A stretch of DNA of 27,807 nucleotides from Rhizaria sp. SCN 62-66 (taxonomy: Eukaryota > Rhizaria, unplaced). The position numbers and the translations under genes are program-made. The stretch is taken from NCBI GenBank assembly GCA_001724265.1, contig MEDY01000394.1, positions 1 to 27,807 of the forward strand. Direction: 5' to 3'. This document shows, in pieces, positions 1 to 9,384 of this stretch (the first letter of the stretch is position 1; every line of letters starts with the position of its first letter). Under the pieces are notes generated by a model. The model saw nothing but the letters and a program-made list of their open reading frames with translations, was not told the DNA's origin and did not search any database.

Positions 1-1140
1 GGCGGCGCGGCGGCCAACAGCGCGCTGGCGGCGAGCGAGAGCGTGCGCGCGGAGCAGGAGCGCGAGTTCGCGTATGCGCTCGCCGCACAGGTCCGCGCCG
101 CCGCCGCCGCTGCGAGCGCCAGCGCGGCCGCGGGCGGCACCGGGCACCGCGACGGAGGCTTCCTGCCCGGCTTTGCGCCCGCCTCGCTGCCCAACAGCAA
201 CTGCGCCGCCACGTGCGCCGGCAACGGCGACGCGCTGCTGCTGCTGTCGCCGTCGGCCGGTGCCGCGGCCGCTGCCCAAGGCGGCGCCGCGGGCAGCCTC
301 ACCAGCGGCAGCGCTGGCGGCGGCGGCAGCGTGTTCGGCTCGGTCTCGGGCCGCGACTCGCGCCACTCTTCGCTCGGCTATGACGGCGTCGGCCCGCTGT
401 CGCCGCTCGCGCCGCTGGCTTCGCCGCTCTCCGTCACCGTCGTCGCTGACCGCGGCGGCGGCGGCAGCAGCAACAGCAGCAGCAGCGCAGCAGCGGCGTC
501 CGCGCCGGCGGCGCGCCGGCAGAGCGCGGCGGCGGCGGCCGCCGCTGCGGGCGTGCCGCACCCGCTGCCGCGCGCCATGTACGCGCTGCTGCACCGCGAG
601 GGCGCCGCCGCGCGCCAGCTGACGTGCCTCGTGCACGAGCCCTGTGCGTGCTTCAGCGCCGGCGGCGCGGGCAATGCGGGCAACGGGTCTGGCTTCTACG
701 CCGGCGGCCAAGGCATCGTGCGCGGCGTCCGCGTCGGCGACGGTAGTGGCAACGGCGGCGGCGACGGGAGCAGTAGCAGCAACACGACGTGTCCGCACAC
801 GCACATGGCGCTGCTGTACTCGATCACCAAGTCGGCCAAGGACGCCGAGCAGGACGCTCTCGAGAGCAGCCGCAGCGGCGCCCACGGCCGCAGTCTTGCC
901 AGCGGCGGCAGTCGCGGCGGCTACCAGGCCACGGGCGAGGCCGGCGGGCTCGCCAGCCCCTCCGTCTCCGGCGCGGGCTCCGGCTCTGCTGCCGCCGCGG
1001 CGGCTGCTGCGGGCGCTGGCGCCGATGCGGGGGCGGCGGATCTCGGCGGCCGGCGCGCGGGCGTGGGGCTGCGCGGACTGCTGCCCGGACAGGGCGGCGT
1101 GCGCTACTCGCGCCAGCGCGACGAAGAGGAAGACAACTGA
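1..1140 (+). CDS. 3' end of a low-complexity Ala/Gly/Ser-rich protein (5' truncated)
   Basis: The reading frame is open from base 1 to a TGA at 1138-1140, so the gene starts outside the window; the first in-frame ATG (576-578, in RAMYALL) lies deep inside the frame. The visible 379 residues are mostly Ala, Gly and Ser runs. Two less degenerate patches stand out: RQLTCLVHEPCACFSAGG (about residues 206-223) and CPHTHMALLYSITKSAKDAEQ (about 264-284). Their Cys and His residues could bind metal, but no known spacing pattern is recognisable. The tail ends in an acidic RDEEEDN. Codon use is strongly GC3-biased like the accepted genes nearby, which supports this frame over the overlapping ones. I do not recognise the family and assign no function. 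Confidence 0.6.
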   Translation, partial: GGAAANSALAASESVRAEQEREFAYALAAQVRAAAAAASASAAAGGTGHRDGGFLPGFAPASLPNSNCAATCAGNGDALLLLSPSAGAAAAAQGGAAGSLTSGSAGGGGSVFGSVSGRDSRHSSLGYDGVGPLSPLAPLASPLSVTVVADRGGGGSSNSSSSAAAASAPAARRQSAAAAAAAAGVPHPLPRAMYALLHREGAAARQLTCLVHEPCACFSAGGAGNAGNGSGFYAGGQGIVRGVRVGDGSGNGGGDGSSSSNTTCPHTHMALLYSITKSAKDAEQDALESSRSGAHGRSLASGGSRGGYQATGEAGGLASPSVSGAGSGSAAAAAAAAGAGADAGAADLGGRRAGVGLRGLLPGQGGVRYSRQRDEEEDN

Positions 1141-1305
1141 GTGCGCTGCGCTGCGCGGCGGGACGAGTGCAACGAGCGCTCAAACGACAGCAGCGACGCT
1201 TGCTCATTGAGTAAAAATGTGGTTATATGCTCTTGCAAGAGCAAAAGTATTATGAGAGAGATATATAGCAATTACTTTTTTAACTGGTTATTAAACTAAT
1301 AAGGT

Positions 1306-1311
1306 AATAAA
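1306..1311 (+). promoter_or_regulatory. Polyadenylation signal AATAAA
   Basis: An AATAAA lies about 165 nt after the TGA of the first gene, in an AT-rich stretch. Position and strand fit the cleavage signal of that transcript. Assigned by motif and location only. Confidence 0.5.
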
Positions 1312-1873
1312 ACGTTACGTTTATCATACAACGCGTTGTGTGCCGTTTTAACTGACGGCTGGTGCTCACAGTCACTGCGAGTGGTGGGGTGCTCACAGTC
1401 ACCCAGCTGACTCGAACTCAGCCACTAAGTAGCGTTCGAGATACGGTCTTGGGTGGCCTTTTGTGAGTGTAATGCAGCTCGCGTGTGCTATTGGCGGTCA
1501 ACATGACAGAGAATATGTGCGGAAGTACTCAGTTATGTATTTGTTGAGCGGCCTTGCTGCCTTTACGGAGAACGTAATCACACCGCTTTGCATTCGCATC
1601 ATTCCAAACCACCTGCTTAATGACGGATGCATTTTGAACGACTTTGCGTGCTTGCCTGGCACTGCAAATACGCATCTTCTCAAGTGCCAACGATGCTCCA
1701 TGACTTGCGCAACCCGGATATTTCTTCGCATCTTGATGAACATGCGTGTACCATTCGAAATGCACTTTCTTGTAAAGCTCCCATGCCTCTTTCAACCCCA
1801 CTAACGTTCTCTTGATCTCGCACTCACCCCGTCCGCTCCTGTTATTGTCCTCCTGTGTCTCCCAGCTCCCAAG
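1312..1873. other. Spacer upstream of PCCB: repeat, small hairpin, pyrimidine-rich leader
   Basis: A 15-bp direct repeat GGTGCTCACAGTCAC occurs at 1361-1375 and 1388-1402, followed by a perfect 5-bp stem with 7-nt loop at 1406-1422. The stretch 1463-1804 is open in more than one frame on both strands but resembles no known protein. From about 1815 to the PCCB ATG the + strand is pyrimidine-rich, as in front of the LamG-like and DUF202 genes, and probably marks the PCCB promoter and 5' leader. No TATA box is evident. Confidence 0.4.
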
Positions 1874-3836
1874 ATGCTGAGCCGTTCTATGAAGGGTGTC
1901 AAGGCATTCAGCAGCCTTGCCTCCATGGTTGCGCCTCGTGTGGTACGTTTCCCCCCCTCCTGCAGCTCGTATCTTTCCCTCTCTCCGCGCTTCTCTTGGC
2001 CACACGTGCTCATTCTCTCTTTTTTACCTCATCTCTCTGGCCCTTTTTCTTTCTACGACAGGCTGCTGTTGCGTCCGTGCCCCGTGTCGCCTCGGCTACT
2101 CCTCGCGCGATGTCCTCGGCTGCCGCGAGCGCTGAGCCCGAGTGGAAGTTCTCCTCCCCCAAGAAGGTGTTCGCCGACAAGCTGCCCGAGCTCCGCCACC
2201 AGTCCACCCTGGGTGGCGGCATGAAGCGCATCGAGGCCCAGCACGCCAAGGGCAAGCTGACGGCCCGTGAGCGCGTCTACGCGCTGCTCGACGCCGACTC
2301 GTTCGTCGAGTACGACCGCTTCGTCGTCCACCGCTGCACCGACTTCGGCATGGACAAGGGCGACAAGATCATGGGCGACGGTGTTGTCACCGGCCGCGGC
2401 ACCATCAACGGCCGCCCCGTCATGGTCTGCTCCCAGGACTTCACTGCCTTCGGCGGCTCGCTGTCCGAGACGCACGCCGCCAAGATCACCAAGGTCATGG
2501 ACCAGGCCATGCTCGTCGGCTGCCCCGTCATCTGCCTCAACGACTCCGGAGGTGCCCGCATCCAGGAGGGTGTCGGCTCCCTCGCTGGCTACGGTGAGAT
2601 CTTCTACAAGAACTCCATGGCCTCTGGCGTCGTGCCCCAGATCTCCGTCATCATGGGCCCCTGCGCCGGCGGCGCGGTCTACTCCCCCGCACTCCAGGAC
2701 TGGATCTTCATGGTCAAGAACTCGTCTTACATGTTCATCACCGGTCCCTCGGTCGTCAAGTCCGTCACTGGCGAGGACGTCACCCAGGAGCAGCTCGGCG
2801 GCGCTAGCACCCACACCACCAAGTCCGGCGTGGCCCACCTCGCGCTCGACAACGACCTCGATGCCCTTCGCGCCGTCCGCGAGCTCGTCGACTTCCTTCC
2901 CTCCTCGAACCGTTCGCCTCTGCCCATCCGCGCGACGCAGGACCCCGCGGATCGCGAGGACGCGATGCTCGACACGGTCGTGCCCACCGACCCCCAGGCG
3001 TCGTACGACATGAAGCACATCGTCACCCGCCTCGTCGACGACGGCCACTTCTTCGAGCTCATGCCCACCTTCGCTAAGAACATCATCATCGGCATGGCCC
3101 GTCTCGACGGCCGCCCCGTCGGTATCGTCGCCAACCAGCCCCTCGAGAAGGCTGGTTGCCTCGACATCGACGCCTCGGTCAAGGCCGCGCGCTTCGTCCG
3201 CTTCTGCGACGCCTTCAACATCCCCCTCGTCACGCTCGTCGACGTGCCCGGCTTCCTCCCCGGCACCCACCAGGAGTACGACGGCATCATCCGCCACGGC
3301 GCCAAGCTCCTCTACGCCTACTCCGAGGCCACCGTGCCCAAGCTCACCGTCACGACCCGCAAGTCGTACGGCGGCGCGCACCTCGTCATGTCCTCGCGCC
3401 AGCTGCGCGGCGACATCAACTACTCCTGGCCCACCGGTGAGATCGCCGTCATGGGCGCTAAGGGCGCGTGCGAGATTATCTTCCGCGGCGCCGAGAACCA
3501 GGCCGACGAGGAGGCCAAGTACGTCGAGAAGTTCGGCAACCCGATGGTGCCCGCCCAGCGCGGCTTCATCGAGGAGATCCTCGACCCCCGCTCCACCCGT
3601 GCCCGGTACGTCTATGTTTACATCTTCACTGGGCTCCATGCTCGCTCTTGTGTCTTCAAATGTCGGCCTATTTATCATGCTCTTTCTTTTAATGTTCGCT
3701 TTCTCACCACTTGCCTCGTTGCTCTCCCTTTTTCGCGTTTTGTAACTCCCACCACAGCCTCATTCAGGACCTCGAGTTCCTCTCCACCAAGAAGAGCGAG
3801 AACCCCTGGAAGAAGCACGACACCCAGCCCCTCTAA
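1874..3836 (+). CDS. PCCB: Propionyl-CoA carboxylase beta chain, mitochondrial (3 exons)
   Basis: Carboxyltransferase subunit of the biotin-dependent mitochondrial enzyme that converts propionyl-CoA to (S)-methylmalonyl-CoA, working with a biotin-bearing alpha chain that is not in this window. Exons are 1874-1942, 2062-3605 and 3758-3836, giving 563 residues (human PCCB has 539). Both introns start GTACGT and end CAG. The first about 40 residues ([17 protein letters not shown] and on) are rich in Arg, Lys, Ser and Ala without acids, as in a matrix-targeting presequence. The crotonase-like carboxyltransferase core is complete: [11 protein letters not shown] near residue 184, [13 protein letters not shown] near 222, [10 protein letters not shown] and [10 protein letters not shown] in the C-terminal half. 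The last exon gives the family ending, with [10 protein letters not shown] aligning to the human C-terminus. The ATG at 1874 is chosen because it opens the presequence. An upstream in-frame codon at 1855 is not needed. Confidence 0.96.
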
Positions 3837-5066
3837 GCGTACCGGCCCCCCGCCAGCTGTCTGTACGCTCCCGCGCACGCGGCACACGCGTCCGCGCGCC
3901 CACTCACACAGACAGGCACGCCTGTGCACGTGTGCGTGAGTGCTGTTAAGAGTGTTTGTTTAAGTCCTGTCTCGCCACGGGCTCGGTCCGGAGGAGGTAT
4001 ATAAGTAAGATTTATAAGTCCAGGTGGCGTCGCGCGCGATGGTGTGGTGCAGTGTTCACGACTGTGACTACCAATGCAGTGTATCAGTCGAGGCGCAGCG
4101 TCGTACCGCCCGTGTTGCGTCCACCGCAAGTTTGAATGATTGAATTTTTTGCTGCGTAATAAAGAACAACAATACGTACGAAACCCTTTAATATCAACTC
4201 CATGAGAGTCAATGTATGGAAACCTGCACGGAAACAACTTGAAGCAACTCGTGACTGTGCACATAGCGACTGTGAGCACTTATGCGATAGCGGTGGAAGA
4301 GTGTAACTCTCGAAGGCACAACTTTTCAAGTCAATTACGTTCCATACAATGCGTCAAACGTGCATTCTAAAGTGAAATATTGTTTAAATTAAATGTTTGT
4401 ATATTGTGTCTTTATATATTTGCGATACGTGTTGATTGTGATGAGACAGTTTCTCTTGGAGGACCTCGCTTCCGTACCGCCAGTCAAAACAGAAAATGCA
4501 TTCTGCGAGGAGCCATCCTGCAGTATGTATCCGCGCTCAATACTACCTATACGCATATGTAAAACTGCCGAGCTGGTTTATATTGACTACTTCTTTTGTG
4601 CAGCAATTGGCGGTGCTTAAAGCTGTGTACATCCACGTCGCTCTAGTTTCTCTTTGCGTTGCACTTGAACGAAAACACCTTCACTTTTCACTCGGATCCC
4701 TGCACACGCTAACCTTCTTTACAAAATCGTGACACTTTATGCACTTTGTTCTACATTTTTATGCTGTTTCTAGGGTTGACTTTGTCATCTGTCAATACCC
4801 CCCTCCTCGAATAGCACTGACGCACGGGTGCATCCTCTACGATGTCCGTGATAGCGTCTGCTTCACCGCTCGCTCCACTTTCGCGCGGACGATCATATGC
4901 GCCTGTCTTCCGTCCCAATCGCAGAGGCCGCTCAGGGCTTCTGTATCGTGCCCCACACTTGCCCTTCCGCAACGTAAGTGCTCCACTCAGTCATTCTGCG
5001 GCGTCTCAAAGTCACTCGTAGAATCACAGCTTCAACAACAACCTTGATGATAGCATCGACAACAAT
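3837..5066. other. Spacer between PCCB and the RING-H2 gene
   Basis: About 1.2 kb, AT-rich from 3960 on, holding the PCCB 3' UTR and the leader of the next gene. A 12-mer of the upstream repeat recurs here inverted (4268-4279, GACTGTGAGCAC). The short open frames (for example 4393-4620 and 4739-5047) have AT-rich codon use unlike the real genes. An ATG at 4842 opens 44 codons in frame with the downstream RING gene but is separated from it by a TAG at 5019-5021. This is discussed as a possible extra exon. Confidence 0.4.
4158..4163 (+). promoter_or_regulatory. Polyadenylation signal AATAAA (PCCB)
   Basis: AATAAA about 320 nt after the PCCB stop codon, in AT-rich sequence. It is the first canonical hexamer downstream on this strand. 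Confidence 0.45.
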
Positions 5067-8000
5067 ATGACTGATGTTATTGACCGTGATACTGCGTTTA
5101 TCATTCGCCTGTGGACCGCAGTGTCGCGCTACGGCCCCGCGCTGCTGCTGTTTGTGCTGCTGGACCTCGTCTCGCTCGCGCGCCGCGCCGCAGTCGGCGC
5201 GTGGCTTGCGGCGTGCTGGGCGGGGCGGCGCGCGGTGGACGGCTCGCTGTGGCGCGCAGTGACCGCACCGCTGAACAGCGTGTTTCGCGTGTGCTGGGCT
5301 GAGAACGAGCGCGCCATTATTGCCATGCTCGCGCCTGAAGCCGTGGCGGACCTTTCGCCCGAACAGCAGCGGGGCGATGAGCCCGTCGACAGCGACAGCG
5401 AAGACGATCGCCGCCAGCAGGGCGGAAATGTTGACAATGACAATGAAAGTGGGCGCCATGCAGACTATCCGGCGCGGCAAGAGCAAGCACAGCTACACTC
5501 GTCTGTTTCTAGCATCGCTGTGGCAGCCAGCGTGCCTGCTTCAAGTGCAGCACCGCGTTCGCGGAGCGCAGGCGACGGTGACGTCGGTGGCGTTGCGCGA
5601 TTAAGTCGCAACCGAGGCAATCAGGGCGCCGTCGGCCAGAGTCGCAGTTTTGGTGACAGCTGCAGCAACAGCGCGCGCCTGGGCTCCGGCCTTGGCCCGC
5701 GTGTTGGCAGCGTATCTCTCACACATCTCGCTTCGCAGTCGCAGTCCGACACGCATTTCGAGCGCCAAGTTGATAACAATATCGATCAGAGCGAAGATGA
5801 AATCATAATTTACCGAAACCACTCTCAGGGTGACGGTCGCAATGGCAGTGTCAACCGCCGCGGCGCGCGCTTTTCCTCTGCGCTCGACGTCGAAGCCGAC
5901 GCCGCCAACGTTGTCGCTGGCGCCGACGGCTGGGGCGGCGTGCTATGGACCGCGCTGCCAGCGCCGCCGCTGCTGCGCGTACTGCGCCGCACTCTGCGCC
6001 GCTGCGTGCCTCGCCGCCGCATCCGCCGCGCCCGCGCAGCCGTGCGCCGCGCCGCTGCGGCCGCAGCGCGCGCGGCGCGGGCGCAGGCCATGGCTGTGCT
6101 CATGCTCATGCTTACGGTCACAGCCGTCGCCACCGGGCTCGCCCTGGGCGCCGTTGCTGGCGTGGGCTCTGCTGCTGCGGGCGCGTTCTCGCGCGCGATT
6201 AGTCGCGCCGCAGCAACCGCGTTTGCCAGTGCGGACTCACGTAAGGCCAGCCGCAGTGGCAACAGTCTGTATTCTGATGATGACACGGACGCTGGCGAGG
6301 ACTACGGGTACTTCTGGAGCTGGCTGCATGCGACAGCCGATGGCTCTGTCGACTGCGACGGCAATTATTTTTATAGCTACCAAAGCGAAAACATTTGGAT
6401 TAGCACCGGTATAAGCAATGGCGAGCAAAACTCTCGCGGTACTGGTAACGACAGTCTAAGCCGGGCCGCTGCTACAACACCACTTCGCTTACCTCCGGCA
6501 CTCACGTATGCAGAATCTGTTGTTGGCGTTGCATCTGACGGACTTTCAAGTAACGCTGCGCCTTCAACTGTGGCGAACAGTCGCTCGGCCGCGGACTCCG
6601 CATCTTCATTGCTGCGTGGTCGCGCAAACGTACGCTCTGCGTCTGCCTCCGCTTCAACGCCAGACATAAGCGCTGCCGAGGATGTTGACAGCAGCAGCAG
6701 TGACGGCGATGACAGCTATGACGGCGAAAACATGTTCGGACTTGCTACAGCATCAGCCTCTGCTTCTTTCTCGCTGCTTGCGAACGAGTCCGCGGCCGCC
6801 TTATCACTGCCGCAGTCGCGCTCAATGCCGGTGCGCGCACAGCCACTGCCAAGTACCGGCAGTGTTGACGACAGTCGTAACCAGAACTTACAACTTCAAT
6901 CCTCGTCATCACAAATGTCATTGGTTGATTTGTCGTTTGCGTTTTCGACAACGGTGCCATCAGCCATGCGTCGCGCGATTGCCGCTGTCAGGAGTCGAAA
7001 CAACTTAGAAGACGACATGTTCTCCGTCAACGTTCCTGGTGCATCTGAAGCCGACCGCGGTGCTCTTGTGCGCGGTGTCGTCGTAAGTGTAAGCGCGTCG
7101 GCTGGACGTAGCGTGGCCGAACTGTTCGACCTGACGCCGCCCGACCTGGACTACCTGGCTCGCAGCAATGCCAACGACAACGGCAGCGACAGCATCAGTG
7201 GTGCAATGAGTAGCCACCGCGCGCAGCGCAATAGCGCCGGCAGCGTAGGCCTCCGCGCTCGCAGCAGCGGCAGCGACAGCGAGCAGAGCGACGACGTGCA
7301 CAGCCAGGGCAACTTGCTTCTGGGGCTGGCGGCCACGCTGATGGGCCTTCACCGCGGTCGCGACGCCAACGCCGGCAGCGACGCTGCAAACAGCGGCAGC
7401 AGTAGCAGCAGCGAGGTCAGCGAGAGCGAGAGCAGTAACAGCGATAGCGCGGACGGCAGCAATCGCGGTGCAGGCTACGGTGGCAGAAACCGCAGACTGG
7501 GCCTGCGCGGCGGCAGCGCGCTCAGCGACACTGACGGCAGCAACAGCGATGCTGCGGCCCGCGTGATCGTGCGTCCTCGTCGCAGCAACGGCAACATGGG
7601 CGGGTACTACTACAGCGACTCGAGCGGCGATGACAGTGAGTGGCTTGACGAAGATTTTGTTTTCCCCGCCGTTCAACAGCATCAACTGCAGCAGCAGCAC
7701 TCGAGAGAACGCAGCGCCAGCGCCCAGGACTTGAGCGACAGCGAACGCAATGAGCGTCATAACAACAGTCGCAACAGCAGTGACAACAGCAGCGACGAGC
7801 GCAGTGTTGAGCTTGAAGACAACAGAGCGCGCGCGCACGGCAGGAGCGACGAGCTCAGTGATAGCAGTAGCAGCGGCAGAAGCAGCGGAGGCCGGCGCCG
7901 ACAGATCAGACTGCCCGCTCACGGCCGCGGGCGCAATGTCGGCTTTAATCTGCTGCGTCGCGCGCCTAGCGGCGCCGATGGTGCGCGCGAAGAGCTTGGG

Positions 8001-8963
8001 TTTGCTCGGAGCCACAGCAACAGCAACAGCAGCAATGGCAGTGACAGTGGCAGTGGCAGTGAGGCCGATGGTGAGGCAGCCCCCGCTGCTGCGTCAAACA
8101 GCAGCGCCACTGCTAGCGTGGTTACTAGTGATGATGAGAGTGCTGTAGCGGCGTCGGCTGCTAACGTCTCCGAGCAGCCGCTGAGCTCAAGCCTCGCGAA
8201 TCTTCAAGACCTATCTGATCCCGACCTGAGCTACGCCGTCGCCTCAGTGTTGCAACAGCAGCAGCAAGACTCTCAGCAAGAGCAGCAGCAAGAGCAGTCG
8301 CAGTCTGGTGCGCAGGTGCAACCCACTAATGTGCAAGTGGGGCGCGCGCACTTGTCGCCGTCGATGTTGCCGCCGCACTTGATCCAGACGCAGCAGCAGC
8401 GCCTCGACAGCGCCCGTCACAGCGTCAACAGCAGCAGCAGCAGCAGCGACAACAATGTCGGCGGCAACGGTGCGTCGAACTACTCTGCAGCGGCCGCAGC
8501 GGCAATCTGGGGCCACGGAATCAACGTCAACAACCTTGGCCCCAACAACTTCGGCCCCCTCGAAAGCCTCAATCCGCGCGCTGGCAACCAGCTGGTAAAC
8601 GACAGCAGCAGCAGCGGTAGTGGCAGCGCCAGTGTCGCGGTTGGCGGTGGCGTGGCCGTGGGCGGGAGCGTGCTCGTCGGCGCAGACAGCCATCGCTACC
8701 AGGGCTCGCGGCGGCAGCGCGCGCGCGCGGCGGCCGTGGCGGAGCTGCCTGTGCACGTCACAACGCGCCGCTCGGTGCAAAAGCTCACTGAGGGTGGCCG
8801 TGACGGCGCGGGTGTGTGCGGCGTCTGCCTCGCCGATTTCGGCGCGGGAGAAGAGTGCTTTGTGTTGCGTTGCACGCACCGCTTCCACGTTGCGTGTGTT
8901 GGACAGTGGCTCGTGTGTAAGGGCGCTTGTCCAACATGCCGCGAGACTGCGTTTGACGTGTAA
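5067..8963 (+). CDS. Giant Ser/Asn-rich membrane-associated RING-H2 protein (putative E3 ubiquitin ligase)
   Basis: A single open frame of 1298 codons. A C-terminal RING-H2 finger spans about residues 1251-1293: CGVC, LRC-T-H-RF-H-VAC, then CPTC, i.e. the C3H2C3 zinc-ligand order with the usual Trp (GQWL) before the last pair. RING-H2 domains recruit E2 enzymes, so an E3 ligase role is likely by family. A hydrophobic stretch near the N-terminus (about 22-52, PALLLFVLLDLVSLA and onward) and another at about 340-375 suggest membrane anchoring. The roughly 850 residues between are low-complexity Ser, Asn, Asp and Gln tracts encoded by AGC and CAG repeats, with several acidic patches such as SDSEDD. 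The ATG at 5067 has A at -3. Upstream codons back to 5022 are in frame after a TAG, so a spliced extension from ATG 4842 cannot be excluded. The substrate is unknown. Confidence 0.85.
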   Translation: MTDVIDRDTAFIIRLWTAVSRYGPALLLFVLLDLVSLARRAAVGAWLAACWAGRRAVDGSLWRAVTAPLNSVFRVCWAENERAIIAMLAPEAVADLSPEQQRGDEPVDSDSEDDRRQQGGNVDNDNESGRHADYPARQEQAQLHSSVSSIAVAASVPASSAAPRSRSAGDGDVGGVARLSRNRGNQGAVGQSRSFGDSCSNSARLGSGLGPRVGSVSLTHLASQSQSDTHFERQVDNNIDQSEDEIIIYRNHSQGDGRNGSVNRRGARFSSALDVEADAANVVAGADGWGGVLWTALPAPPLLRVLRRTLRRCVPRRRIRRARAAVRRAAAAAARAARAQAMAVLMLMLTVTAVATGLALGAVAGVGSAAAGAFSRAISRAAATAFASADSRKASRSGNSLYSDDDTDAGEDYGYFWSWLHATADGSVDCDGNYFYSYQSENIWISTGISNGEQNSRGTGNDSLSRAAATTPLRLPPALTYAESVVGVASDGLSSNAAPSTVANSRSAADSASSLLRGRANVRSASASASTPDISAAEDVDSSSSDGDDSYDGENMFGLATASASASFSLLANESAAALSLPQSRSMPVRAQPLPSTGSVDDSRNQNLQLQSSSSQMSLVDLSFAFSTTVPSAMRRAIAAVRSRNNLEDDMFSVNVPGASEADRGALVRGVVVSVSASAGRSVAELFDLTPPDLDYLARSNANDNGSDSISGAMSSHRAQRNSAGSVGLRARSSGSDSEQSDDVHSQGNLLLGLAATLMGLHRGRDANAGSDAANSGSSSSSEVSESESSNSDSADGSNRGAGYGGRNRRLGLRGGSALSDTDGSNSDAAARVIVRPRRSNGNMGGYYYSDSSGDDSEWLDEDFVFPAVQQHQLQQQHSRERSASAQDLSDSERNERHNNSRNSSDNSSDERSVELEDNRARAHGRSDELSDSSSSGRSSGGRRRQIRLPAHGRGRNVGFNLLRRAPSGADGAREELGFARSHSNSNSSNGSDSGSGSEADGEAAPAAASNSSATASVVTSDDESAVAASAANVSEQPLSSSLANLQDLSDPDLSYAVASVLQQQQQDSQQEQQQEQSQSGAQVQPTNVQVGRAHLSPSMLPPHLIQTQQQRLDSARHSVNSSSSSSDNNVGGNGASNYSAAAAAAIWGHGINVNNLGPNNFGPLESLNPRAGNQLVNDSSSSGSGSASVAVGGGVAVGGSVLVGADSHRYQGSRRQRARAAAVAELPVHVTTRRSVQKLTEGGRDGAGVCGVCLADFGAGEECFVLRCTHRFHVACVGQWLVCKGACPTCRETAFDV

Positions 8964-9204
8964 TGCGTAACATTGCAAAACACTGAATATGTACTCCCAA
9001 ATGATTGATCCTGGACATAATTTTGTGATTTATTTACATGATTTTATGATTCTGAATTGAATACACAACGAAATTTGATCTTGTGATTGTCATAAAGTGG
9101 AAAGTGCATAGCTGTAGGTTGTTGCAGGTAGCAACATGTTTCATAATGTTTAATACGACATATTTCTGAAAATGTGGAAAAGTGTGGAGATAAAAAATTA
9201 ATTA

Positions 9205-9210
9205 AATAAA
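9205..9210 (+). promoter_or_regulatory. Polyadenylation signal AATAAA (RING-H2 gene)
   Basis: AATAAA 242 nt after the TAA of the RING-H2 gene on the + strand, in strongly AT-rich DNA. Confidence 0.55.
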
Positions 9211-9239
9211 GAAACTCTCAAAGTATTAAATAACTAAGT

Positions 9240-9245
9240 TTTATT
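9240..9245 (-). promoter_or_regulatory. Polyadenylation signal AATAAA (1810-residue gene)
   Basis: TTTATT on the + strand is AATAAA on the - strand, about 140 nt past the stop codon of the long minus-strand gene. Confidence 0.55.
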
Positions 9246-9384
9246 GCTATATCTACAAATCTCACATCATATATTCGTCAAATTAACATCTTCGGCATTT
9301 CGAGAGTGCGAAACGTGACCTGTACGTTTTCTCTTGCTTCTCACCATGCACAGTTCGCGCCGATCATCTTATGAGTCGCGTCAC

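Larger units (their letters stand above)
8964..9384. other. Tail-to-tail spacer with two facing polyadenylation signals
   Basis: A 421-bp AT-rich 3' UTR zone shared by the RING-H2 gene (+) and the 1810-residue gene (-). It contains one AATAAA on each strand only about 30 bp apart, and nothing coding is visible. Confidence 0.6.

Noticed and set aside
1406-1422. Hairpin with loop CTCGAAC resembling a tRNA T-arm on the minus strand
   Set aside because: The G53-C61 pair and T54 do not line up, and no acceptor, D or anticodon arms could be found around it.
2053-3678. A 541-codon minus-strand frame antisense to PCCB
   Set aside because: It mirrors the GC3-biased PCCB exons, is Gly/Asp/Val-rich without any domain, and the + strand is unambiguous PCCB.
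4393-5047. Small + strand frames of 75-102 codons in the spacer before the RING-H2 gene
   Set aside because: Their AT-rich, rare-codon composition is unlike the genes here, they overlap each other and show no recognisable motif. Only the 4842 frame is kept, as a finding.
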